A DNA stretch of 5,341 bases from Chloroflexi bacterium RBG_13_51_18 (GCA_001796495.1 MGMR01000114.1:1-5341), one strand, 5' to 3'; counted from the first letter of the stretch, positions 1-5,341 are shown. The notes: generated by a model not told the origin, from the letters alone. Program-made: numbers and translations.

Positions 1-45
1 TATGCCCTTTTATCATGCCTATCTCAAGGGGTAAATAGGGTAGAT

Positions 46-1317
46 TTATTTCCTCTCGATTATTATCGCCATACCCTGCCCCCCGCCGATACAGAGAGCT
101 GCCAGGCCTAATTGCAGATTGCGGCGCTTCATCTCGTTCATAAGCGTAACGATAATCCTGGCGCCGGTGCAGCCGATGGGATGTCCCAGTGATATGCCGC
201 CGCCATGCAGGTTGGTCTTGCCCATATCGATATTTAGCTCGCGGATACACCCGATCGACTGTGAAGCAAAGGCTTCATTCAGCTCAAAATAGTCGATATC
301 TTTCAGAGTAAGGCCGGCCAGCTTGAGGACTTTGCGGGTAGCGGGTATAACGCCAAGTCCCATGTAAGCAGGGTCGACCCCACCGGTAGCATAAGCCCGA
401 ATGGAAGCGATAGGCTTGACGCCCAGGTCTTTAGCTTTATCGGCGGACATTACCAGCAGAGCGGCGCCGGCGTCGGTAATAGCTGAGGCATTCCCGGCGG
501 TAACGCCGCCATCCGCTTTAAAAACGGTAGGCAACTTGCCCAGCAGTTCCATGGATGTCTCGCGCGGATGTTCGTCTACTTCAAACATCTTTGTTTCCCG
601 TTTGACCTTGATTTCAACGGGGACTATTTCATCCTTGAAAATGCCAGTCTTGGTAGCTGCCAGGGCGCGGTTGTTGCTTTCTAAAGCGAAAGTATCCTGC
701 TCCTGACGGGTAATACCGTATTTTTCGGCAATATTCTCTGAAGTAACGCCCATGTGATAGTTATAGAATATTTCCCAGAGTCCGTCCTGGACCATGCCGT
801 CAACCATTTCAGCATTGAACATCCGGGCTCCCCATCTGGCTTTTGGCACGTAATAAGGAGCGGCGCTCATGTTTTCTATCCCGCCGGCGATAACAACCTC
901 GGCATCACCGGCTTTAATCGACTGGGCGGCTAAGGCGACCGCTTTCATACCGGAGGCGCAGATTTTATTCACCGTAAAGGCATTAACTTCCTTGGGGACA
1001 CCGGCATAAATAGCTGCCTGGCGGGCTGGGTTCTGGCCTTGACCCGCCTGAATGACATTGCCCATAATAACTTCATCTACAAGGACTCCCTGCAGTGAAC
1101 TGTCCCAGCTGTCATATTTCTTTTCCAGTTCTATTTGCCCCTCGTTTTTTAGCGCTTCCGGTGCGAAGCTGGTGTCTCCCTTCGGTTTAAGACCGGCTTT
1201 TTTCAGGGCACCCTGAATTACAATACTCCCTAATTTTACCGCCGGCACATCCTGTAATGCCCCTCCAAAATTGCCTATCGCTGTTCTCACGCCGCTAACG
1301 ATTACAGCCTCATTCAT
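46..1317 (-). CDS. Thiolase, acetyl-CoA C-acetyltransferase type
   Basis: Predicted cytosolic thiolase that condenses two acetyl-CoA to acetoacetyl-CoA or runs the reverse thiolytic cleavage. All catalytic elements are visible in the 423-residue product: nucleophilic Cys120 in NKICASGMKA, NEAF at 347-350, His379 in GHPIG, and the acid/base Cys409 in CIGGGQG. A YHMG motif near 187-190 is typical of short-chain biosynthetic thiolases. Compared with the Zoogloea enzyme (about 392 residues, Cys89/His348/Cys378), every catalytic residue is shifted by 31. This matches one insertion of about 31 residues between roughly 45 and 77, just before the VDEVIMGNV strand. The ATG start is supported by AAGGAG six to seven bases upstream (1324-1329). 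It lies 67 bases downstream of the reductase gene on the same strand, so co-transcription is likely. The family call is secure. Substrate chain length and physiological direction are inferred; a 3-ketoacyl-CoA thiolase of beta-oxidation is the main alternative. Confidence 0.93.
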   Translation of the reverse strand: MNEAVIVSGVRTAIGNFGGALQDVPAVKLGSIVIQGALKKAGLKPKGDTSFAPEALKNEGQIELEKKYDSWDSSLQGVLVDEVIMGNVIQAGQGQNPARQAAIYAGVPKEVNAFTVNKICASGMKAVALAAQSIKAGDAEVVIAGGIENMSAAPYYVPKARWGARMFNAEMVDGMVQDGLWEIFYNYHMGVTSENIAEKYGITRQEQDTFALESNNRALAATKTGIFKDEIVPVEIKVKRETKMFEVDEHPRETSMELLGKLPTVFKADGGVTAGNASAITDAGAALLVMSADKAKDLGVKPIASIRAYATGGVDPAYMGLGVIPATRKVLKLAGLTLKDIDYFELNEAFASQSIGCIRELNIDMGKTNLHGGGISLGHPIGCTGARIIVTLMNEMKRRNLQLGLAALCIGGGQGMAIIIERK

Positions 1318-1384
1318 GAGTTACTCCTTTATCTATTGGATTTTGATAATTACTGTGCTGGGTGAAAGACTTTAATTTTATTCG

Positions 1385-2143
1385 TCAAAAAATAAACAGA
1401 CCAGCACCGCCGCTGATTTCTATGGCTTCGCCGGTGATATAGCTGGACTCATCGGAAGCCAGGAAAACGACCACATGGCTAAGCTCTTCAGGACTGCCTG
1501 CCCGCCGCAGGGCCGTGGTCCTGATGATGCGTTCCTGGAATTCGGGAGTCACTTCGTGGAAAGCTCCCCCATCCATAACACCGAGGACTAAAGCATTGCA
1601 CGTCACGCCTTTTCGCGCGGCCTCGAGAGCGACGGTCTTAGTCAGACCGATAAGCCCGGCCTTGGTGGTAGCATAACTGCACTGTCCGGCCCCGCCCATA
1701 GTGCCAGCAATAGAAGATATATTAATAATACGACCCCACCCGCGCTCCATCATCCCCGGTAGGCAACATTTAATAGTATTAAAAGGGCCTGTTAAATTTA
1801 CGGCTAGATCACCCGCCCAATCCTGAATTTTTGTTTTTACAATAGTAGCCGCACGTACGATACCTGTAGCGGCATTGTTTACAAGAACATCAACCGGGCC
1901 AAGGGTCTTTTCGATGTTTCTTACGGTTTCCTCTACTTCATCTATATTCGCCACATCCATATTTATCGCCATCGCCTGTTTACCCATCGTCTTGATTTTA
2001 TCGACTACAGACTTGGCTTTCTCCAGTTGGGTATGGGCAGCTACGGCAACTTTGAACCCGGCAGAAGCCAGAGACAGACAATGGACCCCTCCCAGTCCCC
2101 CCGAACCTCCTGTAACCAGAGCCACTTTATCTTTAATACTCAT
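1385..2143 (-). CDS. SDR-family 3-oxoacyl/acetoacetyl-CoA (or -ACP) reductase
   Basis: Predicted cytosolic NAD(P)-dependent short-chain dehydrogenase/reductase with a single Rossmann domain, 252 residues from the chosen ATG, the usual length for classical SDRs. Visible motifs are the cofactor loop TGGSGGLG (11-18), NNAA (89-92), Asn116, the catalytic Ser144 in NISSIAG, and Tyr157/Lys161 in YATTK. The C-terminal GEAIEISGGAG segment is typical of FabG/PhaB-type reductases. The usual PG after the sixth strand reads LG here (NALVLGVM, 184-190), an unusual loss of proline. The frame extends five codons upstream to a GTG at 2158. I prefer ATG at 2143 because GAGGG lies eight bases before it, while the GTG has no ribosome site. 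Lying just upstream of the thiolase suggests interconversion of a 3-ketoacyl-CoA and 3-hydroxyacyl-CoA, as in PhaB. The SDR family is certain; substrate and cofactor preference are inferred, and a FabG role in fatty acid synthesis or another hydroxyacyl dehydrogenase remains possible. Confidence 0.88.
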   Translation of the reverse strand: MSIKDKVALVTGGSGGLGGVHCLSLASAGFKVAVAAHTQLEKAKSVVDKIKTMGKQAMAINMDVANIDEVEETVRNIEKTLGPVDVLVNNAATGIVRAATIVKTKIQDWAGDLAVNLTGPFNTIKCCLPGMMERGWGRIINISSIAGTMGGAGQCSYATTKAGLIGLTKTVALEAARKGVTCNALVLGVMDGGAFHEVTPEFQERIIRTTALRRAGSPEELSHVVVFLASDESSYITGEAIEISGGAGLFIF

Positions 2144-2146
2144 TTG

Positions 2147-2156
2147 CCCTTCCCTC
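2147..2156 (-). promoter_or_regulatory. Ribosome binding site that decides the reductase start
   Basis: Read on the minus strand, this is GAGGGAAGGG. The GAGGG part lies eight bases before ATG at 2143, an ideal spacing. It lies inside the longer frame that begins with GTG at 2158, and the bases upstream of that GTG are A/T-rich without a Shine-Dalgarno match. The shorter 252-residue protein is therefore the better call. Confidence 0.7.
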
Positions 2157-2282
2157 ACTTTTATTTACTAAAGCTGCTGCCCATCTGCCTGCAGCCTGTA
2201 AATATAACTCCACTTGTCTCTATATATTCTTCCCCTGTATATCGCCTGACAGCAGGGATGAACAAAGAGATTTTCACTTGGA

Positions 2283-2311
2283 ATTTTATCATAGGCCTGT
2301 CATCGCGTCAA
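2283..2311 (-). promoter_or_regulatory. Candidate sigma70 promoter for the reductase-thiolase pair
   Basis: On the minus strand a -35 TTGACG (2306-2311) and a -10 TAAAAT (2283-2288) are separated by exactly 17 bases; each hexamer matches consensus at five of six positions. Transcription would start near 2276 and leave an untranslated leader of about 130 bases before ATG at 2143. The leader has a C/G-rich stretch with a CTGCAG palindrome near 2190, but I recognise no known riboswitch or attenuator in it. Assignment is by motif and position only. Confidence 0.5.
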
Positions 2312-2343
2312 AGAAAAGGTACTTTTTTATTTTTTATGATATA

Positions 2344-2378
2344 TATGTTATATTGATAACATAACAAAACTTTGTTAT
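2344..2378. promoter_or_regulatory. Double inverted repeat, probable operator of the tungstate operon
   Basis: Two perfect 8-base inverted repeats abut here. The first is TATGTTAT, four bases (ATTG), ATAACATA (2344-2363). The second is ATAACAAA, two bases, TTTGTTAT (2361-2378). Together they give four copies of a TGTTAT/ATAACA half-site at 2346, 2356, 2361 and 2373. The block covers the -35 hexamer, the whole spacer and the first bases of the -10 hexamer of the tupA promoter, so a bound protein should exclude RNA polymerase. A ModE-like or TunR-like oxyanion-responsive repressor is a reasonable guess from context, but no regulator gene is in the window and the regulator's identity is inference. 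Confidence 0.6.
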
Positions 2379-2381
2379 AAT
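2353..2381 (+). promoter_or_regulatory. Sigma70-type promoter of tupABC
   Basis: A -35 TTGATA (2353-2358, five of six consensus) and a perfect -10 TATAAT (2376-2381) are separated by the optimal 17 bases. An A/T-rich stretch upstream (about 2320-2345) could act as an UP element. Transcription would begin around 2387-2389, giving a leader of only about 28 bases before the tupA ATG. That is enough for the ribosome site but too short for a metabolite riboswitch, so control is expected at the DNA level through the overlapping palindromes. Confidence 0.78.
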
Positions 2382-2415
2382 CTTAAAAGTCATAATTTTC
2401 AAGGAGTATCGATAC

Positions 2416-3417
2416 ATGAAAACAGGCAGCGTCAGGAAAATTTTTATTGTGCTTGTGTCTCTATTGATGGCTCTAGGGCTGGTTTCTCTGGCGGCAGGTT
2501 GCGGCAGACAGGAATCGAGTGCTGAGCAGCAAGGGTCGTATGCACTGCATGACCCTGAAGTGAGGTTCAAAATAGCCACCACCACCAGCCTTTATGATAC
2601 TGGCTTATGGTATATCTTGGAACCGCTTTTTGAAAAATATGCCAATGTGGAAATGGACATTATTTATGCCGGCACCGGTATTGCTTTGGAGTACGGGCGC
2701 AGGGGTGATGTCGATGCGGTTATCGTACATGATAAAGCCGCTGAAGATAAATTTATTGATGAAGGTTATGGTATAAACCGACGGAACTTCGGCTATAACT
2801 TTTTCCTGATTGCCGGCCCGGAAAGCGACCCGGCTGGAATAAAAGGCTCCACGGCAGCTGATGCTTTTAAGAAAATTTTCGAGGCAGGCATGAAAGACCC
2901 CGGTTCGGTAAAATTCGTATCTCGCGGTGATAATTCCGGCACGCATTCCAAAGAAAAACTAATCTGGAAATCTGCTGGTTTTAATTACGAAGATATACAG
3001 GGTTCCGGTGATTGGTACGTTGAAGCCGGCAAGGGCATGGGCCCAACCCTGCTGATGGCAAACGAAATGGGCGCCTATGTACTGGCGGATATTTCCACTT
3101 TTCTCTCCTACAACCTTAAAAATCCCCTCAATATCACCACTCTGGTTGAGCAGGACGCGATATTCCTCAATGTATACGCGGCTATAGCTATCAATCCGGA
3201 AAAGAATTCGGGCGCAAAAATTGATATAGCCAACAAGTTCATCAACTGGCTGATGTCTGAAGAAGTTCAGAGTGTCCTGGCTACCTACGGCGAAGCCGAA
3301 TATGGGCGTTCGCTTTTTAATCCCATCGCGCGGGGTCAGGAGGATGGCAGTGCCAATCTGCCTGGCTTCCCGCCCGTTGAGGCTTATACGGTGCCGGTTC
3401 CGGAATATACCCGATAA
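2416..3417 (+). CDS. tupA: Tungstate ABC transporter, substrate-binding lipoprotein TupA
   Basis: Extracytoplasmic solute-binding protein that captures tungstate and delivers it to the TupBC permease. Of the 333 residues, the first 28 are a signal peptide (basic MKTGSVRK, hydrophobic 9-27) ending in a lipobox AAGC. Cys29 is the expected lipidation site, anchoring the protein to the outer face of the cytoplasmic membrane. The mature part shows TupA family marks: TTTS (55-58) and AGTG (85-88), both expected near the anion site, DAVIVHD (100-106), GYGINRR (117-123), SRGDNSGTH (169-177), and WYVEAGKGMGPTL (200-212). In characterised TupA proteins the TTTS segment and a conserved arginine bind the oxyanion. 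Those marks distinguish it from ModA and WtpA, and from phosphate-binding PstS. The ATG start follows AAGGAG (2401-2406) by nine bases. It is first in a three-gene operon with permease and ATPase. Tungstate rather than molybdate specificity is inferred from family resemblance. Confidence 0.93.
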   Translation: MKTGSVRKIFIVLVSLLMALGLVSLAAGCGRQESSAEQQGSYALHDPEVRFKIATTTSLYDTGLWYILEPLFEKYANVEMDIIYAGTGIALEYGRRGDVDAVIVHDKAAEDKFIDEGYGINRRNFGYNFFLIAGPESDPAGIKGSTAADAFKKIFEAGMKDPGSVKFVSRGDNSGTHSKEKLIWKSAGFNYEDIQGSGDWYVEAGKGMGPTLLMANEMGAYVLADISTFLSYNLKNPLNITTLVEQDAIFLNVYAAIAINPEKNSGAKIDIANKFINWLMSEEVQSVLATYGEAEYGRSLFNPIARGQEDGSANLPGFPPVEAYTVPVPEYTR

Positions 3418-3421
3418 ACGT

Positions 3422-3436
3422 AGTAATTATATTACT
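3422..3436 (+). repeat. Small inverted repeat between tupA and tupB
   Basis: AGTAAT, three bases (TAT), then ATTACT form a perfect 6-base-pair stem just after the tupA stop. It is A/T-rich and has no following U-tract, so it is a poor intrinsic terminator. It might mark a processing or stability point that lets tupA be expressed above tupBC, or it may be chance in A/T-rich spacer. Confidence 0.35.
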
Positions 3437-3462
3437 CTCTAACTCCACGTATTATTATTACC

Positions 3463-3467
3463 AGGAG
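3463..3467 (+). promoter_or_regulatory. Ribosome binding site supporting the TTG start of tupB
   Basis: AGGAG lies eight bases before TTG at 3476, which is a good spacing. The next in-frame ATG (residue 23) would remove the N-terminal segment that TupB proteins normally carry. The ATG at 3486 is out of frame. Confidence 0.75.
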
Positions 3468-3475
3468 CAGGAACA

Positions 3476-4165
3476 TTGGAAGAAATATGGAACGGCCTGG
3501 TTAAAGCTTTACAGTTGATATTCACCTTCGACCCGGAGGTCATGCAGGTTGCCTGGCTTTCAATAAGGGTTGCGGTGACTTCCGTTCTCATTGCCTCAAT
3601 TATCTGCTTGCCGTTGGGCAGCCTTATTCATTTCAATAACTTTCGGGGCAAAAGGGTTTTAATCAGTATTATTCAGACTTTCTACAGTGTTCCTACCGTT
3701 ACCGTGGGGCTGTTTGTCTTTATTCTATTTTCCAACAAGGGACCGCTGGGCGGACTTGATATATTATTCACCCCAACGGTAATGGTAATCGGACAGGTTA
3801 TTTTAGTGTTGCCGATACTCACCGGGTTAACTATCACCGGTTTAAACGGGGTCGATAAGACTATTACAGATACAGCCCGCTCGCTCGGGGCCAGCAACTG
3901 GCAAACGGCAACAGCTATCATTAGAGAAGCCAGGTTTGCGGTAACGGCGGCCGTGATACTGGCTTTCGGCCGGGCTATTTCCGAGGTAGGGCTCGCATTA
4001 ATGGTCGGCGGCAATATCAGGGGATTCACCCGCGTGCTGACCACCGCTATTTCACTGGAAACTTCCAAGGGTGATATCGAGTTATCATTAGCGCTGGGTA
4101 TAATACTGATTTTCATCGCGCTGGTGGTTAATATAGTAATGAACAGGATACAGCAGAGACAATAA
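3476..4165 (+). CDS. tupB: Tungstate ABC transporter, permease TupB
   Basis: Integral membrane subunit that forms the tungstate channel as a presumed homodimer, receiving substrate from TupA and energised by TupC. The 229 residues contain about five hydrophobic segments (roughly 24-50, 61-86, 98-124, 155-178, 203-223). The cytoplasmic EAA loop that docks on the ATPase is clear at about 133-152 (TARSLGASNWQTATAIIREA) and is followed by FGRAISEVG. The segment around 180-208 (NIRGFTRVLTTAISLETSKG...) is typical of TupB and related small permeases rather than ModB. The start codon is TTG with a good upstream AGGAG. The gene sits 58 bases after tupA. Its TAA stop shares one base with the tupC ATG, which implies translational coupling and equal production of the two partners. 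The substrate follows from the neighbouring binding protein. Confidence 0.92.
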   Translation: MEEIWNGLVKALQLIFTFDPEVMQVAWLSIRVAVTSVLIASIICLPLGSLIHFNNFRGKRVLISIIQTFYSVPTVTVGLFVFILFSNKGPLGGLDILFTPTVMVIGQVILVLPILTGLTITGLNGVDKTITDTARSLGASNWQTATAIIREARFAVTAAVILAFGRAISEVGLALMVGGNIRGFTRVLTTAISLETSKGDIELSLALGIILIFIALVVNIVMNRIQQRQ

Positions 4166-5244
4166 TGGCATTTATTGAAACTATTAATCTGGGGCAAAGA
4201 CGGGAAGGACGAGACATCCTCAAGGGCGTCAATCTGACGGTCGAACGGGGTGAAGTCCATGCTTTAATAGGCCCCACAGGCGCCGGCAAGACAACACTTT
4301 TACGATTGATTGATATGCTGGACAGGCCAAATACAGGTAAACTATTAATTAATGGTGTTGATGTTTCTATGTCTGAAAAGACAAAGCTTGAAACGCGCCG
4401 CCGGATGGCTTTCGTGCTGCAAAAGCCGGTCGTCTTTAATTTAAGTGTGTATGATAATGTGGCTTATGGCCTGAAATGGCGCGGCTTTAATAGAAACCAG
4501 ATTCACGAAAGAGTATGCGGTATCCTGGAAACCGTGGATCTGGGGAAATACAGCAAGAGAAACGCCCGTACACTTTCCGGCGGTGAAATGCAGAGGGTCG
4601 CCATCGCCCGTGCAATCGCCATCAATCCGGAGATACTGTTACTGGATGAACCTTCCGCCAACCTCGACCCCGTTTCTGCTGCCAGGATTGAAGATCTTAT
4701 AAGGAAAATCATTAAACAAAGCGCTATTACCGTGATAATGGCTACTCATGATATGGAGCAAGGCCAGCGCCTGGCAGATAAAATCAGCGTGTTTATAGAT
4801 GGTGAGATTGTACAAACCGGCAACGCCCATGAGATTTTTGCATCCCCCAGGAATCGCGAGGTAGCTGAATTCGTTGGTATGGAAAATATCATCGATGGCG
4901 TGGTGGTATCAAACGAAGGCAATATGGCCGCTATAAATGTGCACGGCAAGACGATTGAGGCGATTACAGAATTCGGCGTCGGGGAAAAGGTATCGGTCTG
5001 CATCCGTCCCGAAGACGTTACCGTAGCTCTTGCCCGGATGCCAAGCAGCGCCCGCAATTCACTGGCCGGGATGATAAGCTGGACGGCATTCAGCGGGCCC
5101 CTCTGCCGTATAGAGATCGACTGTGGTTTTCCGCTGGTAGCACTGGTTACTAAAAAGTCGGCTGAAGAGATGGGATTGAAAAAGGGCACGCAGGTCTACG
5201 GTACCGTAAAAGCTGTAAGCATCCACATCATCGCCCGGCATTGA
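4165..5244 (+). CDS. tupC: Tungstate ABC transporter, ATP-binding protein TupC with TOBE domain
   Basis: Cytoplasmic ATPase that drives TupB. The nucleotide-binding domain (about 1-235) has every motif intact: Walker A GPTGAGKTT (36-44), Q-loop Gln86, signature LSGGEMQ (137-143), Walker B ILLLDEP (157-163) with Glu162, D-loop NLDP (166-169), and switch His195 in ATHD. A linker near 236-243 leads to a C-terminal domain of about 115 residues with IRPEDV (280-285). The segment at 299-357 (SLAGMI..., SAEEMGLKKG, YGTVKAVSIHII) matches the TOBE/Mop-like fold found in ModC and WtpC. In ModC of Methanosarcina acetivorans such a domain binds the oxyanion and shuts the transporter (trans-inhibition); the same role here is inference. 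The ATG overlaps the tupB stop, with only a weak AGAG upstream, so translation probably depends on coupling. The -35 box of the next promoter overlaps its TGA stop. Confidence 0.92.
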   Translation: MAFIETINLGQRREGRDILKGVNLTVERGEVHALIGPTGAGKTTLLRLIDMLDRPNTGKLLINGVDVSMSEKTKLETRRRMAFVLQKPVVFNLSVYDNVAYGLKWRGFNRNQIHERVCGILETVDLGKYSKRNARTLSGGEMQRVAIARAIAINPEILLLDEPSANLDPVSAARIEDLIRKIIKQSAITVIMATHDMEQGQRLADKISVFIDGEIVQTGNAHEIFASPRNREVAEFVGMENIIDGVVVSNEGNMAAINVHGKTIEAITEFGVGEKVSVCIRPEDVTVALARMPSSARNSLAGMISWTAFSGPLCRIEIDCGFPLVALVTKKSAEEMGLKKGTQVYGTVKAVSIHIIARH

Positions 5245-5270
5245 CATCTAGCTTCAAGTAATGCTATATT
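5241..5270 (+). promoter_or_regulatory. Promoter of the downstream tRNA gene
   Basis: A perfect -35 TTGACA (5241-5246) and a -10 TATATT (5265-5270) are separated by 18 bases, and the -10 is preceded by TGC, an extended -10 element. The predicted start near 5277 is only a few bases before the mature tRNA 5' end at 5281. The -35 hexamer includes the TGA stop of tupC (5242-5244), so the tRNA promoter begins inside the coding end of the transporter operon. No terminator separates them, so some read-through from the tup operon is also likely. Confidence 0.7.
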
Positions 5271-5280
5271 TTCTCTGGTT

Positions 5281-5341
5281 GGTAGCGTAGCTCAGTGGTA
5301 GAGCAGGGGACTCATAAGCCCTTGGTCGGCGGTTCAAATCC
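5281..5341 (+). tRNA. tRNA with CAT anticodon, probably elongator tRNA-Met, cut by window end
   Basis: The cloverleaf can be laid out directly. It has acceptor strand GGTAGCG (5281-5287), T8-A9, D-arm GCTC/GAGC (5290-5293 with 5301-5304), and anticodon loop CTCATAA (5311-5317) with CAT at 5313-5315. The variable loop is TGGTC, the T-stem starts GGCGG (5328-5332), and the T-loop is TTCAAAT. The window ends two bases into the 3' side of the T-stem, so the acceptor 3' strand is missing. The anticodon stem GGGGA/GCCCT has a G-T pair at its base and an A-G mismatch next to the loop. It lacks the three G-C pairs beside the loop that mark initiator tRNA. tRNA-Ile2, whose C34 is modified to lysidine by TilS, has the same CAT anticodon and cannot be excluded without the full acceptor stem. 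Confidence 0.88.

Noticed and set aside
1..45. Terminator or gene fragment downstream of the thiolase
   Set aside because: No convincing stem-loop or coding frame is visible in this short edge segment.
2144..2158. GTG at 2158 as the start of the reductase
   Set aside because: It has no ribosome site upstream, and the GAGGG motif within the extension sits eight bases from ATG at 2143, so the five extra codons are probably not translated.
2027..2356. Open plus-strand frame of 109 codons running from the reductase gene into the intergenic region
   Set aside because: It overlaps the reductase antisense and runs through both promoters. It has no recognisable domain and no clear ribosome site.
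2382..2415. Molybdenum/tungsten cofactor riboswitch upstream of tupA
   Set aside because: The predicted leader is only about 28 bases, far too short for such an aptamer.
2334..2585. Open minus-strand frame of 83 codons over the tup promoter and the start of tupA
   Set aside because: It is antisense to the TupA signal peptide and covers the tup promoter/operator, and its product shows no family resemblance.
3682..4260. Open minus-strand frame of 192 codons opposite tupB
   Set aside because: It is the complement of a well-supported membrane protein gene; the product is low-complexity Ser/Thr/Ile/Pro-rich, typical of a shadow frame.
4746..5189. Open minus-strand frame of 147 codons opposite tupC
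   Set aside because: It is antisense to the TOBE domain region of a clear gene, with no domain of its own.
2416..5244. Molybdate (ModABC), WtpABC or phosphate transporter instead of TupABC
   Set aside because: The binding protein carries the TTTS, GYGINRR and SRGDNSGTH marks of TupA, and the permease matches the small TupB type. Only the ATPase, with its TOBE domain, resembles ModC/WtpC.
5245..5280. Terminator after tupC
   Set aside because: The 36-base gap contains promoter elements and no stem followed by a T-tract.

Overview
This window looks like ordinary bacterial chromosome. The G+C content is moderate (estimated by eye), and the genes are compact, with Shine-Dalgarno sites and sigma70-type promoters. 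A tungstate importer beside CoA-thioester enzymes suggests an anaerobe that uses tungsten enzymes. The style would fit Dehalococcoidia (Chloroflexota), a syntrophic or sulfate-reducing deltaproteobacterium, or a clostridial lineage. I cannot fix the taxon from this sequence alone.

Left part (about 46-2143, minus strand): two genes read leftward. A short-chain dehydrogenase/reductase comes first, followed after 67 bases by a thiolase (acetyl-CoA acetyltransferase type). The pairing resembles the thiolase plus acetoacetyl-CoA reductase module (PhaA/PhaB-like). The direction of flux, whether C4 synthesis or acyl-CoA breakdown, cannot be read from the sequence. A candidate promoter lies at 2283-2311 and would leave a leader of about 130 bases.

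Middle (2144-2415): a 272-base divergent intergenic region. It holds the candidate promoter for the leftward pair and a near-consensus promoter for the rightward operon. The rightward promoter is covered by two abutting perfect inverted repeats built from four copies of TGTTAT/ATAACA. This is the most interesting regulatory structure in the window and looks like an operator.

Right part (2416-5244, plus strand): a complete tungstate ABC transporter operon. tupA encodes the lipoprotein that binds the oxyanion outside the membrane, tupB the permease (TTG start), and tupC the ATPase with a C-terminal TOBE domain. tupB and tupC overlap by one base. Together they would import tungstate for tungstopterin enzymes such as aldehyde oxidoreductases, formate dehydrogenases or class II benzoyl-CoA reductase, none of which is in the window.

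Right end (5281-5341): a tRNA gene with CAT anticodon, cut off by the window edge. It has its own apparent strong promoter, whose -35 hexamer overlaps the tupC stop codon.

I see no mobile element, CRISPR array, phage gene or clearly novel system. The points worth a second look are the double-palindrome operator, the 31-residue insertion in the thiolase, the TOBE domain on TupC, and the tRNA promoter.
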